From positions 43,079 through 107,078 of the forward strand of contig JAWODG010000144.1 of NCBI GenBank assembly GCA_046483385.1: a stretch of DNA of 64,000 bases. The letters are read 5' to 3'. A program made the position numbers and the translations under genes. Positions 16,779-23,886 of this stretch are shown piece by piece (the first letter of the stretch is position 1; each line of letters opens with the position of its first letter). Under the pieces are notes generated by a model. The model was not told where the DNA came from, did not search any database, and saw only the letters and a program-made list of their open reading frames with translations. This stretch comes from B1Sed10-231 sp046483385 (GTDB lineage: Bacteria; Planctomycetota; Brocadiia; SM23-32).

Positions 16779-17207
16779 TCAGTTGTTCTGCAGACCGGAG
16801 CCTTCCTTCAGGTCGGCCTCCAGTTCGGCCAGCCTCTTCTCCAACTCCTCGATCCGGCGGATCAGCTCGTGGCGTTCCTTGAGGCGGTCTTCGAGCTGAT
16901 GAAGCAGGTCGAGGTCGATCTGCTGGGAGGCCTTGTACTCGGGGCTTTCCTCGGCAACGCAGGAAGCCAGCGGTTCCCCCTCACCCGTGACCAGCCAGCG
17001 GACGTTGATCTCCGGAAAAGCCGAGATGATCTTGCCGATCACGCCCACGGTGGGCTCGACACCCCGAGACTCGTAATCGCTGTAGGTGCTCGCCTTGAGC
17101 CCGGCGGCTTCCGCAAAGGCCTTCTGAGAGCCTCTCTGGGCTCCCATGAGCAACTCACGCACGTGACGAAGACGGTAAGAAATGCCAGTCTGAGTGGAAT
17201 TATTCAC
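16779..17207 (-). CDS. XRE-family regulator with C-terminal coiled coil
   Basis: This 142-residue protein starts at a GTG at 17207. A helix-turn-helix of the XRE/Cro type occupies about 12-70 (LRHVRELLMGAQRGSQKAFAEAAGLKASTYSDYESRG), followed by INVRWLVTGEGEP, a motif seen in phage-type repressors. Residues 95-138 form a charged heptad-rich coiled coil (LEDRLKERHELIRRIEELEKRLAELEADL) likely used for dimerisation. It is transcribed away from a small HTH gene at 17301; the 93 bp between them contain an inverted repeat that may be the operator. Phage-like features make a prophage remnant origin possible. Confidence 0.83.
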   Translation of the reverse strand: MNNSTQTGISYRLRHVRELLMGAQRGSQKAFAEAAGLKASTYSDYESRGVEPTVGVIGKIISAFPEINVRWLVTGEGEPLASCVAEESPEYKASQQIDLDLLHQLEDRLKERHELIRRIEELEKRLAELEADLKEGSGLQNN

Positions 17208-17226
17208 GGAAAAACCCGATTAAGGC

Positions 17227-17279
17227 TTGACGAAACGCGATATTCCCGTTAGGCTATCGGCGGGTGTTGACAGGTCAAC
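17227..17279 (+). promoter_or_regulatory. Candidate promoter and palindromic operator between divergent HTH genes
   Basis: TTGACG (17227-17232), a 17-bp spacer and TAGGCT (17250-17255) make a fair sigma-70-like promoter toward the gene at 17301. Just downstream is the perfect inverted repeat GTTGAC-AG-GTCAAC (17266-17279). Its position around the transcription start fits a repressor operator for the XRE protein. Confidence 0.4.
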
Positions 17280-17300
17280 AGGCAGTATTGTACAGGGAAC

Positions 17301-17546
17301 ATGGGCAAAGTCAATGGCAAAAGCGATGGCGACCCGGAATTAACGCCTCGCCTGCTGCGGGCGTATCTCGCCTATCACGCTGTCGGGCCGGGGGAAGTCG
17401 CCGAGAAAAGGGGCGTCTCGCGGCAAAGCGTCAGCGCGGCGCTGAACGCTGATGTGACCGGGCGACCGGTCAGTCAGGACCTGCTCCGCGAGATTCATCA
17501 GGCGGCCAATTCCATCATCGCCGAACGGCGGGAAGAGGAAGAGTAG
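17301..17546 (+). CDS. Small HTH-like protein
   Basis: This 81-residue protein has one HTH-like region (VGPGEVAEKRGVSRQSVSAALN, about 28-50), in which GVSRQSVSAALN reads as a recognition helix, followed by an acidic C-terminus. It resembles Cro-like or plasmid-copy regulators in size but I cannot assign it to a family. It faces the XRE regulator and shares with it the intergenic inverted repeat. The pair may form a small autoregulated switch. Confidence 0.65.
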   Translation: MGKVNGKSDGDPELTPRLLRAYLAYHAVGPGEVAEKRGVSRQSVSAALNADVTGRPVSQDLLREIHQAANSIIAERREEEE

Positions 17547-17607
17547 ATTGTGCGACCGTGCGGTGGATGGATCGGGTAACGGTTGGTGAATCCAATATGG
17601 ACGGTCC

Positions 17608-19446
17608 TTAGCCGACGGTGTAGACGGGCGCCACGCCGGCATCCTCGTCGGACAGGCTCAGCTTGCTACCGCTGAAGACGCGTCCGTAGATTGGCCCCAC
17701 CTTCACGTCGCCCCGGTGGGCCGAGGCCACCACACGCACGTCGAAGCGCAGGTCGGATTCCTCGGACAGCCGGCCGGGCTCGAAGTAGCCCTGCACCACG
17801 CTGCCCCCCGCCCGCAGCCGCTGCTGGAGGATGTGGCCCGCCTGCTGGGAGGAGGATTCCGGACGCAGGATCGTGACGCCACGCCCTCCCCCGCCCAGGT
17901 AGTCCTTGACCGCCAGCCGCAGCCCCTGCTCCAGCATATAGTAGGCGGCCGGCTCGATGTGCTCGTCCAGCACCTGCGACCACAGCACGTTCTCCCGCAG
18001 CACCTTGCCCTCCTCCTCGTCCGGACGCAGGTGCTCGCGGGCCGCCGGGTCGCACAGGACGGACAGAAACCCCTTGTTCGTGTACAGGAACATGTCCAGC
18101 GCCGGGAACGTCTTGACCGTCCCCTCCAGCACCGCCCTGCGCAGGGGGGAGTCCTCACGCAGCTCGCCCCACTCGGAAAGGTTCTCCTCGACGTAGAGCA
18201 GGTCCACCCGGCCAGCCCCCGAGAGATGGAGACCGTCCTCGCGCAGTTTGAGGTCGGCCTCGTGACACAGCGGAATCTCGAGGCCGCCGGCGCTCGCTAT
18301 GCCGTCGGCGAGGCCCTCCAGCTCGTCCACGTTGAACATGTCCTCGTCATTGAAGCCCCGCAGGAACGCGATGCACCCGGCATCGGGCTCGTGCAGCGGA
18401 CGGAGCCCGTGCTGATACAGAAACGGCCCGAAGTCGACGTCCGCGGCCCGCTCTGCCCCCGGCACGCATTCACAGACGAGCGGGAACAGCACCTGGTCCG
18501 CCCTGTGCGCGTAATGTCCGTAGCCGACCGCGCAGTTCAGCTCGATGACCTTCATTCCCTCGGGCGCGCAGTGCAGGTCCGCCGCGAAGAACAACCGCTG
18601 GTCTTCCGGGGGGCCGGGCAGCAAGGGACGCAGCGGCTCCGGTATGAAGCCGACCAGCCTGTCGTAGAAGTCCCGGTCGTGCCCCGCCGCGGCTTTGGCC
18701 TTGCGCAGCAGCTTCGCCAGTGTCGTGACGACCTCGACCGCCCGATTGAGCTGCTGGCTGTTGAGGAATATGGCCCACGGGCTGGCCGCGGGGACCTCGG
18801 CGACGGCTTCGCGGGCCTTCGCCAGCACCTCCTCGGCGTAGACGTCCGCCGCCTCTCGGCGGGCGTCCCTCTTAGACTGCTTCGCCGCAAAGGACTTCAC
18901 CTGGCCCGTAAGCACCTCTTCCGCCTCGCCGAAAGCACCCTCCAGCGTCACGCGCTCATCGGGCTGGAACTCGGAGAGCAGGAAGTCCACCACCCCGTCG
19001 TATTCCCGGCGGCTGGCGGCGTTGACGCCTAGCTTGATGCGGACGATGTCCGTGCGGTCGGCCGCCTCGAGCACGGACCGCACGCCGTTGTGCCCGCCGT
19101 GCCCGCCCCCCTGCCGGCCCTTGACCGAGCCCAGAGACAGATCCAGGTCGTCGTGGGCAATGGCCCAGAGGTTGTCATCAAACCCGAACCGCTCCCGCAG
19201 GGGCCCCACCACGCGCCCACAGTCGTTCATCGTGGTCATGGGTTTGACCAACAGGCAGGGCAGGCCCGCCAGCTCGATTTGCGCGGCCTCGCCCTCGACG
19301 CCGTCCATCGGCTCGAAGTCCGTCCCGCCGTGCCTTTCGGCCAGAAAGTCGGCGAACATGAAGCCGGCGTTGTGGCGGGTGCCGGCGTAGTCGGAGCCCG
19401 GATTACCCAGGCAGATTACGGTGACGTGGGGTTGATCGGCGGTCAT
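17608..19446 (-). CDS. Peptidyl-tRNA hydrolase (Pth) domain fused to a circularly permuted ATP-grasp-like domain
   Basis: The ATG at 19446 overlaps the stop of the upstream KamA gene (ATGA), giving 612 residues. Residues 1-190 are a Pth domain with every catalytic residue of E. coli Pth in place: Asn15 in LGNPGSDYAGTRHN, His25 in RHNAG, the Asn of TTMN, the Asp of AHDDLDL, and Asn of GGGHGGHNG. The GIGRP strand is altered to LGVNA. About 230-612 reads like an ATP-grasp of the circularly permuted kind: FFAADLHCAPEGMKVIELNCAVGYG (acidic metal-binding end), TNKGFLSVLCDP, and a nucleotide-binding AVKDYLGGGGRGVTILRP. Pth recycles peptidyl-tRNA; ATP-grasp enzymes make amide bonds. The fusion suggests an aminoacyl-tRNA-linked substrate or editing step (inference). 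It is last in a four-gene overlapping operon. Confidence 0.8.
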   Translation of the reverse strand: MTADQPHVTVICLGNPGSDYAGTRHNAGFMFADFLAERHGGTDFEPMDGVEGEAAQIELAGLPCLLVKPMTTMNDCGRVVGPLRERFGFDDNLWAIAHDDLDLSLGSVKGRQGGGHGGHNGVRSVLEAADRTDIVRIKLGVNAASRREYDGVVDFLLSEFQPDERVTLEGAFGEAEEVLTGQVKSFAAKQSKRDARREAADVYAEEVLAKAREAVAEVPAASPWAIFLNSQQLNRAVEVVTTLAKLLRKAKAAAGHDRDFYDRLVGFIPEPLRPLLPGPPEDQRLFFAADLHCAPEGMKVIELNCAVGYGHYAHRADQVLFPLVCECVPGAERAADVDFGPFLYQHGLRPLHEPDAGCIAFLRGFNDEDMFNVDELEGLADGIASAGGLEIPLCHEADLKLREDGLHLSGAGRVDLLYVEENLSEWGELREDSPLRRAVLEGTVKTFPALDMFLYTNKGFLSVLCDPAAREHLRPDEEEGKVLRENVLWSQVLDEHIEPAAYYMLEQGLRLAVKDYLGGGGRGVTILRPESSSQQAGHILQQRLRAGGSVVQGYFEPGRLSEESDLRFDVRVVASAHRGDVKVGPIYGRVFSGSKLSLSDEDAGVAPVYTVG

Positions 19447-20513
19447 GCCGTGCAGGTCGCGCAGACGGGGTTCGGTTCGCGCCACATCTTGCCGCTGAAG
19501 GTCTCCATCACCACGTCCTCGCCCTCCCGCTCTCGCACGTACTGGTAATTGAGCGGGACCTTGCCGTAGGGGGTATCCAGCACGTATTGCGGGATGGCGA
19601 ACCCGCTGGTCCGTCCGCGCAGGTCGCGCATGAACTGGATACCCCGCTCGATCTGGACGCGGAAGTGCGCGGTGCCCTTCAGCACCTGGCACTGGTAGAG
19701 GTAGTAGGGTCGCACCCGCGCCGCCACCAGCCGTTCGCCCAGATCCTTCAGCACGGCGGAGTCGTCGTTAACGCCCTTGAGGAGCACCGTCTGGTTGCCC
19801 ATCGGGATGCCGTGATCGACGATGCGTCCGCAGGCGGCCACGGCCTCCGGCGTCAGTTCCTTCGGGTGGTTGAAGTGCGTGTTGATCCAGAAGGGCTGGT
19901 GCCGGGCCAGTCGCTCGCACAGCTCGTCGGTGATACGGGAGGGCAGCGTGCAGGGGCTGCGACTGCCGATGCGCACGAGTTCCACGTGCGGTATCTCATG
20001 GATCTTCGCCACAATCTCCTCGACCTGCTCGTCCGGCATCAGCAGCGGGTCACCGCCGGTCAGCAGCACGTCGCGGATGGCCGGCGTGTTGCGGAGGTAT
20101 TCGTAGCCTTCCTCGAGGTTGTCCTCGCTGATGGCCGCGCCGCGCGTGTCCACCATCCGCTTGCGGAGGCAGAACCGGCAGAACGTGGGGCAGATGGAGC
20201 TGACGCAGAAGGCCACCCGGTCCGGATAGACGTGGATCAGGTTCTCGACCGGAGAGTGGTCCTCCTCCTTCAGCGGGTCCCACACGCCCAGCTCGTCGTG
20301 CATCTCCTCGATGCGGGGCACCACCTGCCGGCGGATGGGACAGTCCGGATCGTCGGGGTCCATCAGGGAGGCGTAATACGGACTGATCCCCCAGTTGAAG
20401 ACACCCTCTATTTCCTGCAACCCCGCCCTTTCTTCGGGCGTCAGGTCGATGTACTGCTCGAGCTGCTCAGCGGTGTTGATACCGTCGTGCAGTTCCTGTA
20501 GCCAGTCGTTCAT
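19443..20513 (-). CDS. KamA-family radical SAM/PLP amino acid 2,3-aminomutase
   Basis: The ATG at 20513 (356 residues) has AGGAG upstream. The radical SAM cluster motif is SICPTFCRFCLRKR (CxxxCxxC). LLTGGDPLLMPD is the SAM GGE-like motif, HFNHPKELTPE and MGNQTVLLKGVND follow the lysine 2,3-aminomutase pattern, and the PLP lysine is in DTPYGKVPL. Compared with C. subterminale KamA, the Asp equivalent to Asp330 is kept (YVLDTP), but the position equivalent to Asp293 is Gln (YQCQVLKG versus YxCDLSxG). Both Asp residues grip the lysine epsilon-amino group, so the substrate may be lysine or another alpha-amino acid. The start overlaps the preceding ligase gene by 47 bp and the end overlaps the Pth fusion by 4 bp. 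Confidence 0.9.
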   Translation of the reverse strand: MNDWLQELHDGINTAEQLEQYIDLTPEERAGLQEIEGVFNWGISPYYASLMDPDDPDCPIRRQVVPRIEEMHDELGVWDPLKEEDHSPVENLIHVYPDRVAFCVSSICPTFCRFCLRKRMVDTRGAAISEDNLEEGYEYLRNTPAIRDVLLTGGDPLLMPDEQVEEIVAKIHEIPHVELVRIGSRSPCTLPSRITDELCERLARHQPFWINTHFNHPKELTPEAVAACGRIVDHGIPMGNQTVLLKGVNDDSAVLKDLGERLVAARVRPYYLYQCQVLKGTAHFRVQIERGIQFMRDLRGRTSGFAIPQYVLDTPYGKVPLNYQYVREREGEDVVMETFSGKMWREPNPVCATCTA

Positions 20514-21486
20514 CCGTTGTTCTCTCCTCTGCAGCGCTCCGCTCGAGCGCCAGGTCGATGATTCTGCCAATCAGTCCGACGTAATCGTAGCCCGCCGCCT
20601 CGGCCAGCACGGGATAGACGCCGTAGAACGGGCTGAGGCCCGGCAGGGGGTTGATCTCAAGCATCCACGCGTTCCCGTCGGTGTCCATCATGTAGTCCAC
20701 GCGTGCCAGGTCCCGTGCACCGATGGCGCGATACAGCGCCAGCGTCCAGTCCTTCAGTCTCCGCTCCAGCGGTTCGCTCAGCGAGTACGGGCAGACTATC
20801 TCTCGCTCGTGGAGCTTCTTGGTCATCTCCGAGTACATGCCGCCCGGCGCCACCACGCGCCCTGTGGGCAGCACTTCAGGTTCGTCGTTGCCCAGCAGGC
20901 CGACGGTCACGTCGAAGCCGTCAACGTAGCCCTCGGCCAGGCAAGGCTGCTGGTAACGGCAAATGCAGCAGCCCACGTGCCCGGGAAGTTCGCCCGGTTC
21001 TCTCACAATGCTCGCGGGGCCGACCCCCACGCTGGAGCCGCCGTAATTCGGCTTCACCAGCAGGGGATAGTCCAGCTCTTCGGCCACGGCCTCGGCCTCC
21101 TGCGCGCTGTGGAACAAGCGGAACTCGGGCGTGGGGATGTCCAGATCGCGGGCCAGCCGCTTGGTCATCGCCTTGTTCAGCGACACGCCCAGCGTCACCC
21201 CATCGGAAGCGGTGTATGGTATGCCCAGGTAGTCCAGCATGGCCGGCGCCAGCGTCTCCCGCGACGGACCCTCACTCCCTTCGGCGATGTTGAAGGCCAG
21301 GTCGGGGCGCTCGCGCTCCAGCACCTCCACGGTGTCCGGGCCCAGCCTCACGGGCACGGCCCGTTCGCAGTGCCGGCCGATTGCCTCCAGCAGCGCCTCG
21401 ATGGTATCGGGCGATTCGTATTCGGCCTCCACCCACAAACCTTCTCCCCCGGGCGTGGCCTCGTCATAGATCAGAGCTATCTTCAT
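20467..21486 (-). CDS. Ddl-like ATP-grasp ligase
   Basis: The ATG at 21486 overlaps the regulator's stop codon (ATGA); 339 residues. It has the D-Ala-D-Ala ligase fold: PAMLDYLGIPYTASDGVTLGVSLNKAMTKRLA, the ATP-binding YPLLVKPNYGGSSVGVG, EGYVDGFDVTVGLLG, and the metal-binding RVDYMMDTDGNAWMLEINPLPGLSP. The N-terminal Ddl motif HGxxGEDG is replaced by FNIAEGSEGPSRETLAP, which marks a sister group of ligases with unproven substrates rather than true cell-wall Ddl. It should join a carboxylate, activated as acyl-phosphate, to an amine. Overlap with KamA suggests that the aminomutase product is one of its substrates (inference). Confidence 0.87.
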   Translation of the reverse strand: MKIALIYDEATPGGEGLWVEAEYESPDTIEALLEAIGRHCERAVPVRLGPDTVEVLERERPDLAFNIAEGSEGPSRETLAPAMLDYLGIPYTASDGVTLGVSLNKAMTKRLARDLDIPTPEFRLFHSAQEAEAVAEELDYPLLVKPNYGGSSVGVGPASIVREPGELPGHVGCCICRYQQPCLAEGYVDGFDVTVGLLGNDEPEVLPTGRVVAPGGMYSEMTKKLHEREIVCPYSLSEPLERRLKDWTLALYRAIGARDLARVDYMMDTDGNAWMLEINPLPGLSPFYGVYPVLAEAAGYDYVGLIGRIIDLALERSAAEERTTDERLATGTARRYQHR

Positions 21487-21773
21487 TGCTTCTGCATCCA
21501 CCTGCGGAATTCCTCGAGTTGCCGATCGACGTGGGCGCGGTCCACGTAGTAGAAGGAGCTGCAGCCGTCCTTCTCGAAGCCCACAAGTCCGGCGCCCTTC
21601 AGTACGTTCAGATGATGGGACAGGCAGGGCTGGGAGATGCCCAGTTTGTCGGCCAGCTCGCAGACGCACAGGGGTGACTTGCCCCCGTCCGGGGGCAGCA
21701 TGTCCAGCAGCCGCAGGCGCAACGGGTCGGCAAGCGCCTTGAATGTGCTCGCGTACTCGTCGAACTCAGACAT
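21483..21773 (-). CDS. ArsR/SmtB-family transcriptional regulator with CVC metal-site motif
   Basis: The ATG at 21773 (96 residues) has GGGAGAG 6-7 nt upstream. The winged-helix fold is clear: STFKALADPLRLRLLDML, then the recognition helix region CVCELADKLGISQPCLSHHLNVLKGAGLV, then the wing GFEKDGCSSFYYVD. The CVCEL stretch matches the ELCVCDL element in which the paired cysteines bind arsenite or heavy metals in ArsR proteins. It is the first gene of the four-gene operon, and a palindrome about 95 bp upstream (21868-21885) looks like its own operator. It would repress the operon until a thiol-reactive or metal ligand binds (inference). Confidence 0.9.
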   Translation of the reverse strand: MSEFDEYASTFKALADPLRLRLLDMLPPDGGKSPLCVCELADKLGISQPCLSHHLNVLKGAGLVGFEKDGCSSFYYVDRAHVDRQLEEFRRWMQKQ

Positions 21774-21867
21774 TCCGGTCTCTCCCGGTGTGGCAGTGCA
21801 CTGGCGCAAAGAGTGTGGTCCCGACCCCCACCGCGGCAGCCGGACGGCGCCGCGGCATTCATCCATG

Positions 21868-21885
21868 TATTCTTATATTTGAATA
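21868..21885 (-). promoter_or_regulatory. Candidate ArsR-type operator upstream of the four-gene operon
   Basis: TATTC-N8-GAATA is a perfect 5-bp-arm inverted repeat in a strikingly AT-rich patch (TATTCTTATATTTGAATA) inside GC-rich DNA. It resembles ATTCAAATA-type boxes of SmtB/ArsR/CadC regulators. It also contains AT-rich hexamers that could serve as a -10 element for the minus strand. Confidence 0.55.
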
Positions 21886-21964
21886 GACTAATGGACGCAG
21901 CCCGGCCTGTCAAACGCACGCCCTGCCATCCGATCGTCCTCGCCCTCGCCCTCGTTCTCGGTGG

Positions 21965-22098
21965 CCTTTAACACGGAGGCACGGAGAACACGGAGCTTGC
22001 CCGCCTCTGGCGGGAACGGCAAACGACCATGTCGGGTATTCACCTCGTCGCTCCTTTGCTTCTGTCGCCGTTCCTGGTGCCTTCGTGCCTTTGTGTGA
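21965..22098. repeat. Inverted-arm purine-rich repeat (family R3), copy 1
   Basis: The left arm TTTAACACGGAGGCACGG is followed by a hairpin CCCGCC-TCT-GGCGGG (21998-22012). The opposite-strand arm CCTTCGTGCCTTTGTG ends near 22098. Related elements occur at 28484-28560, 30318-30639 and 37838-37970, always between genes. Function unknown. Confidence 0.6.
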
Positions 22099-22191
22099 GT
22101 ATGTGTAGTTCGGCAGTCAGCGCTTGTGCGCACCTCCCTCCCCGTTTAACATCCGCCTCTGAGGAGACCGACTCGGACGGGAGACCGAGAG

Positions 22192-23544
22192 ATGAGAACG
22201 TGGCAGGCGGACGTGACTGTCGTGGGCGGCGGCATGGCGGGCATCGCCTCCGCCATCGCGGCGGCCCGGGCCGGAGCGGACACCATCCTGATCGAACGCG
22301 GAGGATGGCTCGGCGGCATCGGCATCACCGGCGCCACCGGACTTCACACCTTCTACAACGTCTACGGGGCGGAGGAGGACGCGCCGCGCCGGAAGCTGGT
22401 CGGCGGCATACCCCAGGACCTCGTTGACCGCGTGCGCGACCTGGGCGGCGGCGTTGGGCACGTGCCCATGGAGCGCGGCGCGGATTTCGTCAGCATGCTC
22501 ACGCCGGTCGAACCGGAGGCGTTCAAGCTGGCCGCCGTCCAGCTCTGCCGGGAGGCGGGCGTGCGGCTGCTTCTGCACACCACCTTCATCGACGCCACGG
22601 CGGCCGACGGTGAGGTCAGGTCGATAGAGGTCTGGAGCAAGGCCGGCCGGGGCAAAGTCGAGGCCCGCGTCTTCATCGACGCCTCCGGCGACGGCGACCT
22701 GGCGGCGGCGGCCGGGGCCGAGCACATCACCTATGCGCCCGGCGACGAGGGCGCCTACGCGGCGGGCTTCACCTTCCGCCTGTGCAACGTGGACCTCCAC
22801 GCGCTGGAGGCCCACCTGCTGCGGGAGGACCTCCTCACGCAGTCCGCCCACGCCGTCAAGCCCGGCATGACCGAGCCCGACCCCGTGCGGGTGGGCATCG
22901 ACATGCGGCGACTGCGGGAAGGCGGCGCCGAAGAGGCGCCCGGCTACTTCCTATCCAGCTCGCTTCGCCCGCAGGAACTGACCTACTGCAACTGCATCAA
23001 CTTCAGTGGACTCGACCCGCTGAACCCTGAGGACCTGACGGAGGCGGAGGTCGCCTTGCGGGGCCGCATGTTCGGGGTGGCCGACTTCTTCCGTCAGACC
23101 TTCGATGGCTGCGAGGGCTGCTACCCCGCCGGACCCGCGCCGGCCGTCGGGCCGCGTCGCGCCCGGGCGTTCCGCTGCGACTACGAGTTGTCGCAGGACG
23201 ACGTGACCTCCGGCGCCCGGTTCGACGACGAGATAGGTCAGTTCGGCTTCATCGACAACGGCAACTTCGTGGTGGCTGACGCCAGCTCCTACGGCATCCC
23301 CTATCGCTCGCTCAGGCCGCTGGCGATGGACAACCTGCTGATCGCCGGCCGCATGATGACCGTCGAGCTTGTGGCCCACAACAGCACGCGCAACACCACG
23401 TGCTGCATGGTCTGCGGTCAGGCGGCGGGCACGGCGGCCGCCCTCGCGGCACAGCAAGAGTGCTCGGTGCGCCACGTGGACGTAGGCCGCCTGCGCGAAC
23501 TCCTGCGCGCCGAGGGCGCCCTCCTTCAGCCCCGCGAGGTATAG
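22192..23544 (+). CDS. FAD-dependent oxidoreductase (FAD_oxidored family)
   Basis: This 450-residue protein starts at an ATG with GGGAGA upstream. It opens with an FAD motif (ADVTVVGGGMAGIASAIAAARAG) and the family signature ERGGWLGGIGITGATG. RVFIDASGDGDLAAAAGAEH follows near 160, and a C-terminal DNLLIAGRMMTVELVAHNSTRNTTCCMVCGQAAGTAAALA completes the cofactor site. These proteins (PF12831) are abundant in Planctomycetota and Verrucomicrobiota, usually with unknown substrates linked to glycan breakdown. No signal peptide is visible. The stop codon TAG is formed where MITE-like element B begins, so insertion may have trimmed or changed the original C-terminus. Confidence 0.88.
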   Translation: MRTWQADVTVVGGGMAGIASAIAAARAGADTILIERGGWLGGIGITGATGLHTFYNVYGAEEDAPRRKLVGGIPQDLVDRVRDLGGGVGHVPMERGADFVSMLTPVEPEAFKLAAVQLCREAGVRLLLHTTFIDATAADGEVRSIEVWSKAGRGKVEARVFIDASGDGDLAAAAGAEHITYAPGDEGAYAAGFTFRLCNVDLHALEAHLLREDLLTQSAHAVKPGMTEPDPVRVGIDMRRLREGGAEEAPGYFLSSSLRPQELTYCNCINFSGLDPLNPEDLTEAEVALRGRMFGVADFFRQTFDGCEGCYPAGPAPAVGPRRARAFRCDYELSQDDVTSGARFDDEIGQFGFIDNGNFVVADASSYGIPYRSLRPLAMDNLLIAGRMMTVELVAHNSTRNTTCCMVCGQAAGTAAALAAQQECSVRHVDVGRLRELLRAEGALLQPREV

Positions 23545-23703
23545 GCTCTGTCTGAGAAATCGGCCGCCGGACCGAGAGCGAGCGAATCGGCGGCCGACAA
23601 GGACGCCGAAGCAGGCATGTCCCTGCGACATGTCGATGCAGGCGGACGCAGCCGGACGTCGGTGGAGCCGCTCGAATCCAGGCCCGGTTTTTCAGACAGA
23701 GCC
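23544..23703. mobile_element. MITE-like element B, copy 2 (160 bp, inverted relative to copy 1)
   Basis: GGCTCTGTCTGA at the left and TCAGACAGAGCC at the right are perfect 12-bp terminal inverted repeats. The left flank is TA; the right flank is TG, so the target duplication is decayed. The TA plus the first G of the element form the stop codon of the preceding FAD oxidoreductase gene. Confidence 0.8.
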
Positions 23704-23886
23704 TGAACTCGACGGCCTGGCGAGGGCAACTGGCTGCTCAGATCCCGTCCGCGAGGCCCTTCCCGCCGGCCCGGCTTCCGGGGGAGTGGGGGCCGTATCG
23801 TGCGGTAGCGAGGATTGAAAAAACTTCTTACCGCCCGTATCCTGATCCTGAGGGTAAGGGACCGACGAAGGCGAGGAGGGTGGACC

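Noticed and set aside
20467..21486. True D-alanine-D-alanine ligase (ddl) of cell-wall synthesis
   Set aside because: The HGxxGEDG motif is replaced by EGSEGPSRE and the gene is in an operon with KamA and Pth fusion rather than with mur genes.
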